From the NCBI GenBank assembly GCA_963821815.1, contig CAWGFG010000006.1, forward strand, positions 3,968,001 through 4,032,000: DNA of 64,000 nt, written 5' to 3'. Below are positions 51,299 to 60,992 of the stretch, piece by piece (the stretch's first letter is position 1; each line of letters opens with the position of its first letter). This DNA comes from JASGTU01 sp963821815. Lineage in GTDB: Bacteria > Chloroflexota > Anaerolineae > Caldilineales > Caldilineaceae. The translations under genes and the position numbers were made by a program. The notes beneath the pieces are model-generated. The model searched no databases. It was not told the DNA's origin and worked only from the letters and a program-made list of their open reading frames with translations.

Positions 51299-52084
51299 AT
51301 GTTCAGCGACCAAGAGTATTCGACACGGACGATTGAGTTGATCTACCAGCATGCTTCGGTGCGCAATTATCAGGATAAACCTGTGACCGAGGAGATGGTA
51401 GAGGCCATCGTTGCAGCGGCTCAACGCAGCGCTACATCCAGTAATCTGCAACTGTACAGCGTTGTCGCCACTATGGATGCTGGTCAGCGTGAGAAGCTGT
51501 CGGCGATCGCCGGCGGTCAAGCGCATATCAAACACGCGCCTGTCTTTCTTACATGGGTGGCGGACCTAAGCCGGTTGGATCGCGTTTGCCAACGGCGCAA
51601 CTATGAGATGGAATCTGCCTACACCGAACCGTTCCTGGTGGCTGCTGTGGACGTCGCTCTCGCCATGCAGACGGCGACGTTGGCTGCGGAGTCACTGGGC
51701 CTGGGCGCCTGTTACATCGGTGCGATTCGCAACGATCCGGTCGCCGTGATTGACTTGCTTAAATTGCCCAAACTCACATTCCCTATCTCCGGTATGACTC
51801 TCGGTTGGCCTGCGACGCCGCCAACGGTACGGCCGCGGCTGCCGCTAAACGCCGTACTGCACTGGGAGAACTATGATGTTGCCGGCGAGGAAGAACAACT
51901 GGCTGCCTATGACCATACTATGATCGACACGGGTATCTACGATGGACGCCAAGTGGCGGTTCCGGGCGCTGATGGTGAGATGGAGGACTACGGTTGGCAA
52001 GAACATTGTGCCCGTCGTGTTTCGCAGGTGCAACGGGAAGCGCTGCGAAGCGTCATCGAACAGCAGGGGTTAGCGGTGAAATAG
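51299..52084 (+). CDS. NfsA-like nitroreductase family protein
   Basis: A 261-residue flavin reductase of the NfsA/FRP type: ASVRNYQDKPVTEE, AAAQRSATSSNLQLYSVV and AESLGLGACYIGAIRNDP, with MTLGWPATPP in the NADPH region. These enzymes use FMN and NADPH to reduce nitro compounds, quinones or flavins. ATG 51299 is preferred because the family begins with this residue region; 51272 would add 9 residues. It follows the ComB gene. Confidence 0.9.
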   Translation: MFSDQEYSTRTIELIYQHASVRNYQDKPVTEEMVEAIVAAAQRSATSSNLQLYSVVATMDAGQREKLSAIAGGQAHIKHAPVFLTWVADLSRLDRVCQRRNYEMESAYTEPFLVAAVDVALAMQTATLAAESLGLGACYIGAIRNDPVAVIDLLKLPKLTFPISGMTLGWPATPPTVRPRLPLNAVLHWENYDVAGEEEQLAAYDHTMIDTGIYDGRQVAVPGADGEMEDYGWQEHCARRVSQVQREALRSVIEQQGLAVK

Positions 52085-52096
52085 CCCATCTACAGT

Positions 52097-52124
52097 GTAG
52101 CCGCGCATCTCGAACGACGGCTAC
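52097..52124. terminator. Short hairpin between convergent genes
   Basis: A 7-bp stem GTAGCCG (52097-52103)/CGGCTAC (52118-52124) overlaps the DUF2461 stop codon and separates it from the nitroreductase end. Weak, with no T-run. Confidence 0.3.
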
Positions 52125-52831
52125 GCAATGGGCGGCGCGATGTGAACCAGCCACTGCTGGATAGGCGCCATGTTTTTGCAATGCTCCAAGCATACGTCGA
52201 CCAGCTCTGGCTTGGACACGATCTCGATATCGAATTGCGGCGATGAAGCATGGAGTCCCTTGTATTTGAGAAACTGTGCTCGGGGACTCTCTTCATCGTA
52301 ACCGCGCGGTAGCCGCTTGTAGAGATCGGCGCCGATTGTATAATTGCCGGCAGCGCGCACACGCTCAATCGCCTGTACAAGTTGCAGTCCAGTCACGTCA
52401 TCCACAACTGCCTCTCGATAGGCCTGCAAAAAATTCTTCTCAAACTGCCACAAACCTCCGTATAGGCCCGCGCCGAAGGTGCCAAATTGGAATCCGAAGC
52501 TTGGATTCTCCATCTTCTTGCGCGGCCCTTCCCAGAAGGCAAAGGCGATGTTGGTTTTGTAGGGGGTCTTGTCCTTCGAGAAGCGTGTATCCCGGTAGAT
52601 GCGCATCATCGAGCCGGCGCCGTTCGTGCGCGTATCATAGATGATTCCCTGTGAGATCTCTGTTTGCAAACGCGAACCAAGTGCCTCGACAAAGGCCGGC
52701 ACATTGGCGATGACGCCTTCAGAGTAGCGATGCTTGTTCGCCTCGAACCATGTTCGGTCGTTGTTCTGTGCCAGTTCGTGCAGGAAGTCCACTACGTCCA
52801 TGGGGAAGCCGGTAAATTTGTTTGCTGACAT
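52121..52831 (-). CDS. DUF2461 domain protein
   Basis: A 236-residue protein of the DUF2461 (TIGR02453) family: FLHELAQNNDRTWFEANKHRY, RIYRDTRFSKDKTPYKTNIA and GAGLYGGLWQFE are diagnostic. The family is widespread and of unknown activity. Start ATG 52831 has a distant AAGGAG. Full length. Confidence 0.92.
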   Translation of the reverse strand: MSANKFTGFPMDVVDFLHELAQNNDRTWFEANKHRYSEGVIANVPAFVEALGSRLQTEISQGIIYDTRTNGAGSMMRIYRDTRFSKDKTPYKTNIAFAFWEGPRKKMENPSFGFQFGTFGAGLYGGLWQFEKNFLQAYREAVVDDVTGLQLVQAIERVRAAGNYTIGADLYKRLPRGYDEESPRAQFLKYKGLHASSPQFDIEIVSKPELVDVCLEHCKNMAPIQQWLVHIAPPIA

Positions 52832-53123
52832 CGCTGGTTGAGGACTCCTTGCTCATCACGTTCGCCGCGCCTATCCAGCGCCGAAGCTCGGTTAGGACGG
52901 CAGCGGCTCTCCTTTGATCGGTTGCGCCGCACTACAATTCGTTATGGCTAAACACTATCTTCGTTGATTGAAGCTGTATGAGGTCGATCTTCGGTACGCG
53001 GTGTCCTGGTTTATTTGACTGCTCTCACGCAGTATACGGTAATTATCAGCCGAAAACTATATTCGGACAAAGGGAATGAAAATGCATCTTGAATCATGAG
53101 CGGCAACGACGCTGCCGCGTCAG

Positions 53124-54782
53124 CTATTCATCGCGCTGTATCTCCCCGCCCGCCAACGTTAGTATCCGATCACAGTGCGCCACAACCGACGCATGATGCG
53201 CAATGATGATCGCCGTCCGACAAGCCATAATACGCTCTAGCGCCTGCATCAGATTGCGCTGCGTGACGGCATCCAGGTGGGCGGTCGCTTCGTCCAGAAT
53301 CAGTATTGGCGCATCCTTGAGAATGGCGCGTGCCAACGACAGCCGCTGACGTTCGCCGCCGCTGAGGAGCAGCCCATTCTCGCCGATCTGCGTCGCATAT
53401 CCATTCGGCAACTGGGCGATGAAATCGTGGATTTGCGCCTCTTTGCATGCGGCGACGAGTTCATTGTCTGTTGCGTCCGCTTTAGCCAGGCGCAGGTTAT
53501 CACGTACCGTGCTGTTGAAAAGATGCGTCTGCTGCGACACTACTGCAATTGCGCTGCGCACCTCATCCGCCGAATAGTTTCGTAGATCTTTCCCGTCTAC
53601 CAGAATTTGTCCATCATCACAGTCATAGAAGCGCACCAGCAGGTTGATGATACTCGTTTTGCCGGCGCCGCTTGGCCCGACGATACCCACACGCTCGCCC
53701 TGTGCAACTGTAAAGCTCAAGTCATTCAACACTCGCGGCGAATCTGCCGCGTAACGAAAAACAACGTTGCGGAACTCAATGTCATACTGAGTAGGTATAG
53801 CAATGGGCTGCACCGGGTCCTGGATCGCGGGCGGTGCATCAATGAGCTCGAACAGCCGACTGCTGGCAGCTCGGCTCTCCTCCAGCACCTGCCACGCCTG
53901 TGACATGGGCTGAACAGCTTCGAACGCAGCTATTGCCGTCAAGGGCAACAGCGCAAGATAGACGCCGTCAATCGTGCCATTGGTGACCAACGGAATAGCC
54001 AGCCAGAGCACCGTGAATCCTGCCAGACCCGTGAAGAGCGCCGTCAATCCGTTGCCCAGCCCGCGCACCATCGCCAGTCGCTCCTGGACTCTGTTGAGTT
54101 CTGCCGTTATCCGCTGCGTGCGCAGCTCAAACGCCGCCTGCTGGCCAAACGCAAGCACATCACCAATCCCCTGAATTTCGTCCACAAGCGTCGCGTTGAG
54201 CATTGTCCTTGCAGCCACCATCGACTCACCCGGCTGTCTGCTCAACCAACTAGTGGCTACGGGCAGCGCGACACCGGTCAGCAACAGAAAGGCGCCCAAT
54301 GCGACCGCCAGCCTGATGTCGAACCAGCCTAAGATTGCGCACGCCATGGCAGTCACCATCGCGGCGACCAACGGCGGCACGATCACGCGGATATAAAAAT
54401 TCTCCAGCGTCTCCATGTCCGCCATGATGCGTGAAAGCAGGTCACCGCTGCGAAAACTCTGCAAGCGCGCCGGCGCCAGCGGTTCAATGGCGGCGTAGAG
54501 CCAAGTCCGTAGATAAGTAAGGATGCGAAATGTGGTGCGATGCGTAATGTATCGTTCTGTGTAGCGAAGCGCTGCTCGCGTGATAGCAAAGAATCGCACT
54601 GCCGTGATGGCAAGCGACAACTCGACCAAATCATTCACCAGTGCGGCCCTGGAGATGAGATAGGAGGACATGGCCATAAGACCTACACTGGAACCGATTG
54701 TGCCGAAGCCAACGAGTACTGCCACGACAATCCACAAACGGAATGGCGCCAGCATGCGCAACAATTTTATTAACGGGTTCAT
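53124..54782 (-). CDS. cydC: Cysteine/glutathione ABC exporter subunit CydC
   Basis: A 552-residue ABC half-transporter: six N-terminal membrane helices (about 10-310), then an ATPase domain with Walker A GPSGAGKT, signature LLSGGERQRLSLARA and Walker B ILILDEATAHLD. CydDC exports reduced thiols to the periplasm, which is needed to assemble cytochrome bd. It begins in an ATGA overlap with cydD, so the two are translated together. Last gene of cydABDC. Confidence 0.92.
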   Translation of the reverse strand: MNPLIKLLRMLAPFRLWIVVAVLVGFGTIGSSVGLMAMSSYLISRAALVNDLVELSLAITAVRFFAITRAALRYTERYITHRTTFRILTYLRTWLYAAIEPLAPARLQSFRSGDLLSRIMADMETLENFYIRVIVPPLVAAMVTAMACAILGWFDIRLAVALGAFLLLTGVALPVATSWLSRQPGESMVAARTMLNATLVDEIQGIGDVLAFGQQAAFELRTQRITAELNRVQERLAMVRGLGNGLTALFTGLAGFTVLWLAIPLVTNGTIDGVYLALLPLTAIAAFEAVQPMSQAWQVLEESRAASSRLFELIDAPPAIQDPVQPIAIPTQYDIEFRNVVFRYAADSPRVLNDLSFTVAQGERVGIVGPSGAGKTSIINLLVRFYDCDDGQILVDGKDLRNYSADEVRSAIAVVSQQTHLFNSTVRDNLRLAKADATDNELVAACKEAQIHDFIAQLPNGYATQIGENGLLLSGGERQRLSLARAILKDAPILILDEATAHLDAVTQRNLMQALERIMACRTAIIIAHHASVVAHCDRILTLAGGEIQRDE

Positions 54783-56542
54783 GCCGCACCGCCGTCGAAT
54801 GCAGTCACGAGTGTATGATAGCTGCCGCTGCGATCCGACAAATCGGCTGGGGATCCCATCTCCGCTATGCGACCATTCTCCAAGACGATGATGGTATCAA
54901 CATCCTGGACCATCTGCAGACGATGCGCGATCATCAGCACGGTGCGACCGCGCGTAAGCCGCGCCAGTGCATCCCGGATGAGCGCCTCATTCTCCTCATC
55001 CAGGTTCGCCGTCGCTTCATCCAGAACCAAAATGCGCGCCTGCTTCAGGAAGGCGCGTGCAATTGCGATGCGCTGCCGTTGACCGCCGCTAAGTCGCACG
55101 CCTTGTTCGCCGATAGGCGTGTCGTATCCGCGTGACAGCATGGTGATGAACTCGTGGGCATTGGCTTCGCGCGCGGCATGCTCCAACTCCGCAGCACTCG
55201 CTTGAGGACGCGCCAAGCGCAGATTGTCGGCTACTGTGCCGAAGAATAGATGAGGATTCTGGGGTACCCATGCCACCTGTGTGCGCCACGCCTCCGGCGC
55301 AAGAGATGACAGAGCAACTCCGCCCACCGTCACGGTACCGGTATCAGGCTGTATAAAACGCAGCAACAGATTGGCGACCGTACTCTTTCCCGAACCGGTT
55401 GGCCCTACCAACGCCACCTGTTGTCCTTCGGCAATTGTGAATGAGATGCCATCCAGTGCAATACGACGGCCTTCATCATAGGCAACGTGCACGTTGCAGA
55501 AGGTAATCGCGCCGCTGGGCAAAGTTCGTATGTCGGTCTCCGGGGCTGCCGTTGCTGCTTCGGACTGCGCGGCTGGCGTGCCAACAGGGATCGGCGTGTC
55601 CAGCACGTCGAATAGGCGCGTTGCGGCCGTTTTGCCGGTGACGCCCGCATGATAGCGCAGCGCCATCTGGCGAAGAGGCACGAAGAACTCCGGTGTTAGC
55701 AACAACGCAGCCAAGGCTTGATTGAACGGAATGGCGCCGTTCATCAAGCGCAGGCTCACTTCCAGCGCAACCATGGCTGTTGCCGCAGTCGCCGCCCACT
55801 CCATCACCAGCGAAGTCTGAAACGCCGTGCGCAGCAGTTCCATGGCCGTATTGCCATACTGCCGGCTAATCTCCTGGATATTGTCCACCTGCTCACGACT
55901 GCGTCCGAAGAGCTTCAGTGTGGGAATACCCTGCAGAATGTCGAGGAAGAACGCGCTCATCCAGCTCAGTTCCCAGAATCGACGCTCGGCAATGGCCTTG
56001 GTGCGACCGCCAATGAGCGCCAGCAACAGGATGAGCATCGGTCCGGCAAAGAGTAGAACGAGGGTGGTCCAGGGATCGATGGCCAACACAAGCAGGAATG
56101 TAATGGCCGGGACGATGGCAGCCATATAGCGCGCAGGCAAGAATTCGGTGAGATAGCCGTCTATATTTTCAACTGCCGCTACGGCTGTGTTGACCAGCTC
56201 GCCGCTGCGCTCGGTGGACGTGAACGCGGGGCCAAGTTGCAAGATGCGGCTTGTAATACGCTGGCGGAGGCTAGCTTTCAGCAGGCTGCTGGCGCGCTGC
56301 ACAATGATATCCGACAGCCAGAGAATGAACGGGCGGATTCCAATAAGGACCAACATCACAACGAGAAGCGGACGAACGCCGGCTCGGTCTTGGTCGCCTA
56401 TAAAGACTCCACTGACAATCTCACTAATGAGGACGAGCTGGACCAGGTGCAGTATCGCGGCAAGGACACCGCAGGCGACTGCGAGGATGACTAGTCGCCT
56501 GCTCTGCCGGTTAAAGCGCCATATACGTTTTTCTGCCGACAC
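54779..56542 (-). CDS. cydD: Cysteine/glutathione ABC exporter subunit CydD
   Basis: A 587-residue partner of CydC with six membrane helices and an ATPase domain: GPTGSGKSTVAN, RLSGGQRQRIAIARAFL and ILVLDEATANLD. GTG 56542 lies 2 bp after cydB, so it is coupled to it. The pair forms a heterodimeric inner-membrane exporter. Intact. Confidence 0.92.
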   Translation of the reverse strand: MSAEKRIWRFNRQSRRLVILAVACGVLAAILHLVQLVLISEIVSGVFIGDQDRAGVRPLLVVMLVLIGIRPFILWLSDIIVQRASSLLKASLRQRITSRILQLGPAFTSTERSGELVNTAVAAVENIDGYLTEFLPARYMAAIVPAITFLLVLAIDPWTTLVLLFAGPMLILLLALIGGRTKAIAERRFWELSWMSAFFLDILQGIPTLKLFGRSREQVDNIQEISRQYGNTAMELLRTAFQTSLVMEWAATAATAMVALEVSLRLMNGAIPFNQALAALLLTPEFFVPLRQMALRYHAGVTGKTAATRLFDVLDTPIPVGTPAAQSEAATAAPETDIRTLPSGAITFCNVHVAYDEGRRIALDGISFTIAEGQQVALVGPTGSGKSTVANLLLRFIQPDTGTVTVGGVALSSLAPEAWRTQVAWVPQNPHLFFGTVADNLRLARPQASAAELEHAAREANAHEFITMLSRGYDTPIGEQGVRLSGGQRQRIAIARAFLKQARILVLDEATANLDEENEALIRDALARLTRGRTVLMIAHRLQMVQDVDTIIVLENGRIAEMGSPADLSDRSGSYHTLVTAFDGGAA

Positions 56543-56544
56543 GG

Positions 56545-57564
56545 TTAGTAGCTTTGGGGCGATAGCTTCACTTTGCCACGGAAGATGTAGTAGACGCCCG
56601 CTGTATACAAAAGCACAAAGGGCATGCCGATAACAGCCATAATCAGCATCACTAACAATGTCGGCGCTTCCGATGCGGCATTGAAGATGGTCAAGTTGTA
56701 TGCCGGGTCAATCGTGGAAATGAGCAGATTCGGGTAGAGGCCCGCGGCGGTCGCCAACAATAGTGATGCGATCATTGAACCGGACGCGATGAACGCCAGC
56801 ATGTCACGGCCCTTGCGCAACATGTAGGCCGAAACTATAAGGGCCAACAGCGCCAGGGTCGGGAAGATGAGCGGCCATACATGGTGCAAGTACCGGTCGG
56901 TGATCGCTTGCTGCATCAGCACCGTAGAGATGACAACGATCGTGTTCAGCACGAAAAAGACAACCATTATTCTAGGAATCCAGTGACGAATGCGCCCGTG
57001 CAGTTCGTCTTCTGTCTTCATACTCAGGTAGATGGCGCCGTGCAACGCCAGCATGAAGATCGTCGTCACGCCAACCAACAATGCAAAAGGCGAGAGTAAG
57101 CCGAACAGGGAGACAATGATGTTCTCATGCTGGTCCAACGGAACCCCCCTGATAATATTGCCGAATGCGACGCCGAGAAGCACGGCAATCAACAGTGAGG
57201 AGAGGGAGAAGATGATGTCCCATGCCATGCGCCATGTCTGGTTCTCTTCTTTGCTGCGGAACTCGATGGCTACAGTACGCAAGATCAACACGAGCAGCAC
57301 CAGCAGCATGGCGATATAGAAGCCAGAGAACAAGGACGCATAGACCATGGGAAAGGCGGCGAAGAGTGCGCCGCCGCCAAGAACTAGCCATACCTCATTG
57401 CCGTCCCATACAGGGCCGATACTATTGATGGAGATTCGTCTTTCCTCATCCGTTTTGGCGACCAACATGTGTAAAATGCCAACGCCAAGATCAAAACCGT
57501 CCAGGATCAAATAGCCGGCGATAATCAACACGAACAATATGTACCAAATGATGTTGAGCGTCAT
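56545..57564 (-). CDS. cydB: Cytochrome bd ubiquinol oxidase subunit II
   Basis: A 339-residue membrane protein with eight to nine helices. It begins IIWYILFVLIIAGYLILDGFDLGVG, the invariant CydB opening, and carries GPVWDGNEVWLVLGGGALFAAFP. It holds no haem itself but completes the oxidase, which reduces oxygen with quinol and high affinity. It starts 16 bp after cydA. Confidence 0.95.
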   Translation of the reverse strand: MTLNIIWYILFVLIIAGYLILDGFDLGVGILHMLVAKTDEERRISINSIGPVWDGNEVWLVLGGGALFAAFPMVYASLFSGFYIAMLLVLLVLILRTVAIEFRSKEENQTWRMAWDIIFSLSSLLIAVLLGVAFGNIIRGVPLDQHENIIVSLFGLLSPFALLVGVTTIFMLALHGAIYLSMKTEDELHGRIRHWIPRIMVVFFVLNTIVVISTVLMQQAITDRYLHHVWPLIFPTLALLALIVSAYMLRKGRDMLAFIASGSMIASLLLATAAGLYPNLLISTIDPAYNLTIFNAASEAPTLLVMLIMAVIGMPFVLLYTAGVYYIFRGKVKLSPQSY

Positions 57565-57580
57565 GTCCTAATCCCCAATC

Positions 57581-58978
57581 TTAGGCTCGTGGGCGACCGA
57601 AAATTTCGCTGAACGAATCGGCAAGCGAGCCGACCGGCACTTCTTCAATGTCCGACAGCGATTCTGGCCCCTTTTGAATCTTCTCATTGAGCAAATAGAG
57701 GAACAAAGTGAAGAGGATAATGTATAGAAGGATGAACGTTGCCAGTGAGAGGGCCACTTGACCCCCGGAAAGTACCGGTGAACCTGCGTCAACAGTGCGC
57801 AATAAATTCCAGACGATCCACGGTTGGCGTCCAAATTCCGCCGCCCACCAACCGGACAAGGTGGCGAGTTCGGTTAGCACGATCGATACCACCAACGTCC
57901 ATAACAACCAGCGAGTCTCGTAGATGCGCCGTTTCCAGAAAAAGTAGAACATACCCACCACGCCCATAAGGATGAAGAATCCGCCAAGAAGTACCATTAA
58001 GTGGTACACCTGAAAAGTCAGATTGACAGGCGCCCAATCCGACGGCAAGAAGGCATCCAGACCTGTAACCGTCGCGTTGAAGTCCTGATGGGCCAGGAAA
58101 CTAAGCAGGCACGGTATTTCAAGGCCGGTGGTAGTTCTATTCTCTTCGTTTACCCAGCCGACGATATACATGGGTACGCATGACTTTGTCTGCCATACGC
58201 CTTCCATGGCGGCTAACTTCGCTGGTTGATAATTAGTGACTTCTACAGCGTGTTCGGCGCCAAAGAGAAACACTTGCAAGATCGCCAAGACAGCGAAAAC
58301 CGGTAGCACGACCTTGATGGTCGCCTTTGAGATTTCGGCATGCCGATTCTTGAGCAGGTACCAAGCACTGACGCTAAGCATCAACGACGCGCCTACCAAC
58401 CAAGATGCCACCAATGTGTGCAGCAGTTTTGGTATGAAGGCAGGCGTGAAAGCGACCTCCTTGAAGCTGGTCATCACTGCGATCGGATTATTCGTTCCTT
58501 GCTGAATCGCGTAGCCGGCAGGCGTCTGCATCCAGGCGTTCGCCATGAGGATCCATAATGCGCTGAAGTGGGCGCCGAAAACGACCATCGTCGTAGCGAA
58601 TAGCCACATGCGTGGTCCTAGGCGGTTGCCACCGAAGAGCATTAGTCCGAGGAAACCACCCTCAAGGAAGAAGGCAAAGATGCCCTCCGCAGCCAGGAGG
58701 CTGCCGAAAATATTACCTACATAGCGGGAGTATTCAGACCAATTCATGCCGAATTCGAACTCCTGCACAATACCAGTTGCGATGCCCATGGCAAAGACGA
58801 TGCCATAGACTCTGATCCAGAAGAACGACATTCGCCGCCACATAGGATTATTGGTGCGGACATAAATGATGCCGATGATCACGAGAAACAGGCCTAGTCC
58901 CATAGAGATGGGCGGGTACAGAAAATGGAAGCTGACCGTGACTGCGAATTGAATGCGGGATAGGAATTCTGGAGTCAT
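57581..58978 (-). CDS. cydA: Cytochrome bd ubiquinol oxidase subunit I
   Basis: A 465-residue CydA. Haem ligands are visible: His18 in VSFHFLYPP, the His in PKLLHTLVASW, and the Met in EFGMNW or a neighbouring Met. The SGWWAAEFGRQPW signature is present. The quinol loop is of the short type. I chose ATG 58978 because AAGGAG lies 7 bases upstream; ATG 58984 is too close to it. The oxidase allows respiration at low oxygen and resists sulfide and nitric oxide. First gene of cydABDC. Confidence 0.95.
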   Translation of the reverse strand: MTPEFLSRIQFAVTVSFHFLYPPISMGLGLFLVIIGIIYVRTNNPMWRRMSFFWIRVYGIVFAMGIATGIVQEFEFGMNWSEYSRYVGNIFGSLLAAEGIFAFFLEGGFLGLMLFGGNRLGPRMWLFATTMVVFGAHFSALWILMANAWMQTPAGYAIQQGTNNPIAVMTSFKEVAFTPAFIPKLLHTLVASWLVGASLMLSVSAWYLLKNRHAEISKATIKVVLPVFAVLAILQVFLFGAEHAVEVTNYQPAKLAAMEGVWQTKSCVPMYIVGWVNEENRTTTGLEIPCLLSFLAHQDFNATVTGLDAFLPSDWAPVNLTFQVYHLMVLLGGFFILMGVVGMFYFFWKRRIYETRWLLWTLVVSIVLTELATLSGWWAAEFGRQPWIVWNLLRTVDAGSPVLSGGQVALSLATFILLYIILFTLFLYLLNEKIQKGPESLSDIEEVPVGSLADSFSEIFGRPRA

Positions 58979-59394
58979 ATTCATGCTCCTTGTGTGTGAT
59001 CAACGGTTCGATCTGGTAGAGTGGTTATGAACGGCGACCGTTGTTGGCTACCTATGTTGCCATCATTCATACAGGTTTGCCAATATTGCCCGAATGCTGA
59101 ATACTTGGGTGAACTGCCGCAGGACTTTCTAGATGAATGTGCAGTTTCTGCCGATTGCATCTTGGTTGGAATCCGTCCCGGTGCATGGTCTGATATGAGC
59201 CGTCGTTGCTTGCTACATTCGCGTTGAAAAAGCAATGGAGTACGTGGTCATGCGAATATACTCCGGGTAGTTCTATCGCACTTGCAGAAGATGCCTGTAC
59301 AGACGCTAGACAAAAACAACCGACGCTGCTGCGCCGGTTGTTGGATAATATCTGCTATCTAGTTGTTACGAGACGGATTGCCTCGGACCTCGGA
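58979..59394. other. Intergenic region upstream of cydA
   Basis: About 416 bp. It contains the terminator at 59315-59342 and must hold the cyd promoter. I could not find a convincing -35/-10 pair or an FNR-type box. Confidence 0.4.
59311..59342 (-). terminator. Intrinsic terminator after the secreted-protein gene
   Basis: AACAACCG (59315-59322) pairs with CGGTTGTT (59335-59342), with further inner pairs. On the minus strand it is followed by TTTT. It lies about 50 bases after the stop of the gene at 59395. Confidence 0.6.
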
Positions 59395-60213
59395 TTACGG
59401 ATCGCGCTGGCGATCGACTGAGTAGCCACCCTCAGGCGTCGCAACGGCAGCAGCGGGGATTTCGATGTCACGCCCTCTGCCTGTAGAGTAGCCGCCTGGC
59501 GGAACCGCTGGTGCGCTTGAGAACTCGGCGGAATCATCGCGTTGGCGACCCAGGTCGGAAACATCAGCTGCGACAGGTTCGGCAGTGGTCGCACCTTTGT
59601 GCGTAATGATTAGATTCGCATCCAGAGCGCCCTCAGAGTTGTATTCGCCAAATGCTTGCAAGTTCATATCCACAGCGAGATTGGCCAACGAAGTCTGCTG
59701 TCCATCTAGGTAGAAGACAGTCTCGTCACCCGAAGTGATGACATAATCGACGCCATTATGGTTGATGACGACCGTGCCGCCATACACTTCAGAAATCTTG
59801 CCTCGAAGGCTCTCGCCTTTCGGAATGATACTAATAAAGTCAGCGGCGATATCGCCGTCAGCGTTCTTCAGGCCGACAACCTCTACCAGATCGCCGTCCT
59901 GAATGTCTGAAAGCGAAGCCTCGCTCTGCGTAGTGACGTTAAACAGGACTGCATATTTGTCCAGTTGCGCTACGAACGGGTCACCATCCATGGGCGTCAC
60001 GTCCAAGTAACTCTCGAACACGCCAGTTACATCGCCTTTCAGCACCAACACGCCAAAACTACTGGCGTCGTTCAGGGCTGCTGTTTCGCTTACAGACGTC
60101 TCTTCTTGCAAAGTTGGTGCTGCATTGACTATCGTGGTCGTGAATACTACGGACAACGCGATGGTCACCACTACAGCTAGGTAAGTCAAACTTCTTTTTG
60201 TAGGGACCGTCAT
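59395..60213 (-). CDS. Secreted beta-rich protein (DUF5666-like)
   Basis: A 272-residue exported protein. Signal peptide: basic start, hydrophobic residues 9-27, cleavage near VNAAPT. Two repeated beta units follow, one with SFGVLVLKGDVTGVFES...VVGLKNADGDIAADFISI and one with LRGKISEVYGGTVVIN...LQAFGEYNSEGALDANLI, resembling DUF5666 OB-fold repeats. The C-terminal 60 residues contain three copies of a short GGYS-R-R-D-like motif (PPGGYSTGRGRD, PEGGYSVDRQRD). Function unknown. ATG 60213 follows GAGGAG, a strong site. Confidence 0.72.
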   Translation of the reverse strand: MTVPTKRSLTYLAVVVTIALSVVFTTTIVNAAPTLQEETSVSETAALNDASSFGVLVLKGDVTGVFESYLDVTPMDGDPFVAQLDKYAVLFNVTTQSEASLSDIQDGDLVEVVGLKNADGDIAADFISIIPKGESLRGKISEVYGGTVVINHNGVDYVITSGDETVFYLDGQQTSLANLAVDMNLQAFGEYNSEGALDANLIITHKGATTAEPVAADVSDLGRQRDDSAEFSSAPAVPPGGYSTGRGRDIEIPAAAVATPEGGYSVDRQRDP

Positions 60214-60660
60214 ATCATCTCCTCATCTATACAATTTATTCTGCAACGTTACACCCATGCAGTAGTTCCGTCAATATTGAACGGCTATCAATGTGCTGTC
60301 ATATTGCCTATAGGGATTAACCTCACCCTTCATCATACGTTGGGGCCTTCGGCTATGTGACGGTTACTTTATGACTAGATGCAGCGCTGCATATTGGTGA
60401 GCATCTGAATGTGTGGTGGCTTACATGCCATCTCAAGCTCACTATCTTCCACTATTAACTTAGAAAGTATCTGCAGAGTTCCAGCCAGTCAAGTCGACCA
60501 CACCATTGGATACCGTCGGCGATGATTTATTCTCAGATTCTACTCGCATCTAGGAATTGCCCAGTAGATTTTTCTGACCTACCACTTCACGTGATCATTC
60601 GGCGCTAGGTCTCTAGTGGGAATCAGGGAGCAATCGCTTCGTCTTCTGAGACTGGCTAGG

Positions 60661-60696
60661 TTCAAACGGGTACTATTGGGTGTTTTTTCGTTTGAA
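60661..60696. repeat. Inverted repeat
   Basis: TTCAAACG (60661-60668) and CGTTTGAA (60689-60696), perfect 8-bp arms with a 20-base spacer that includes TTTTTT. Confidence 0.35.
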
Positions 60697-60756
60697 TGGG
60701 CTGGCTAGGAGGTTGTTGCCACAGAGCTTTCCTCGCAAATGAATGACGATGCTGAC

Positions 60757-60793
60757 GCGTCTACAACACGTGAGGGTACCGTATTGTAGACGC
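60757..60793. repeat. Inverted repeat
   Basis: Perfect 10-bp arms GCGTCTACAA (60757-60766) and TTGTAGACGC (60784-60793) with a 17-base spacer. It could be a hairpin in a non-coding RNA or a paired operator. Confidence 0.4.
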
Positions 60794-60904
60794 ACATAAT
60801 ATGCGTTGATCGACGAAATCAAAACGGCGAGGTGATTGGAGTATTGAGCTATGTAGAATCTGTGCACAAGCCATTGCCAGCCCAATGTTAGCAAGCGTCT
60901 CCAT

Positions 60905-60938
60905 AAAAAGAGGGTTGAGCCATTGGACTTTCACCCTC
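60905..60938 (-). terminator. Intrinsic terminator after the GYD gene
   Basis: On the minus strand GAGGGT...ACCCTC forms a stem followed at once by TTTTT, 55 bases beyond the GYD-domain stop. Confidence 0.65.
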
Positions 60939-60992
60939 CTATTATGTGGCGAACAAGTACAGTTTATAGATAGAACTTAGTATGAACGGGGA

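Larger units (their letters stand above)
60214..60992. other. Long non-coding region
   Basis: This 779-bp stretch has no credible gene. It holds two inverted repeats (60661-60696 and 60757-60793) and a terminator (60905-60938), listed separately. A 73-codon minus frame at 60673-60894 would need TTG and lacks a ribosome site. Confidence 0.45.

Noticed and set aside
58979..59100. FNR-type box (TTGAT-N4-ATCAA) before cydA
   Set aside because: Only a half-site like TTGATC is present, with no matching second half.
60673..60894. 73-codon minus-strand frame
   Set aside because: It would need a TTG start without a ribosome site and lies over inverted repeats.
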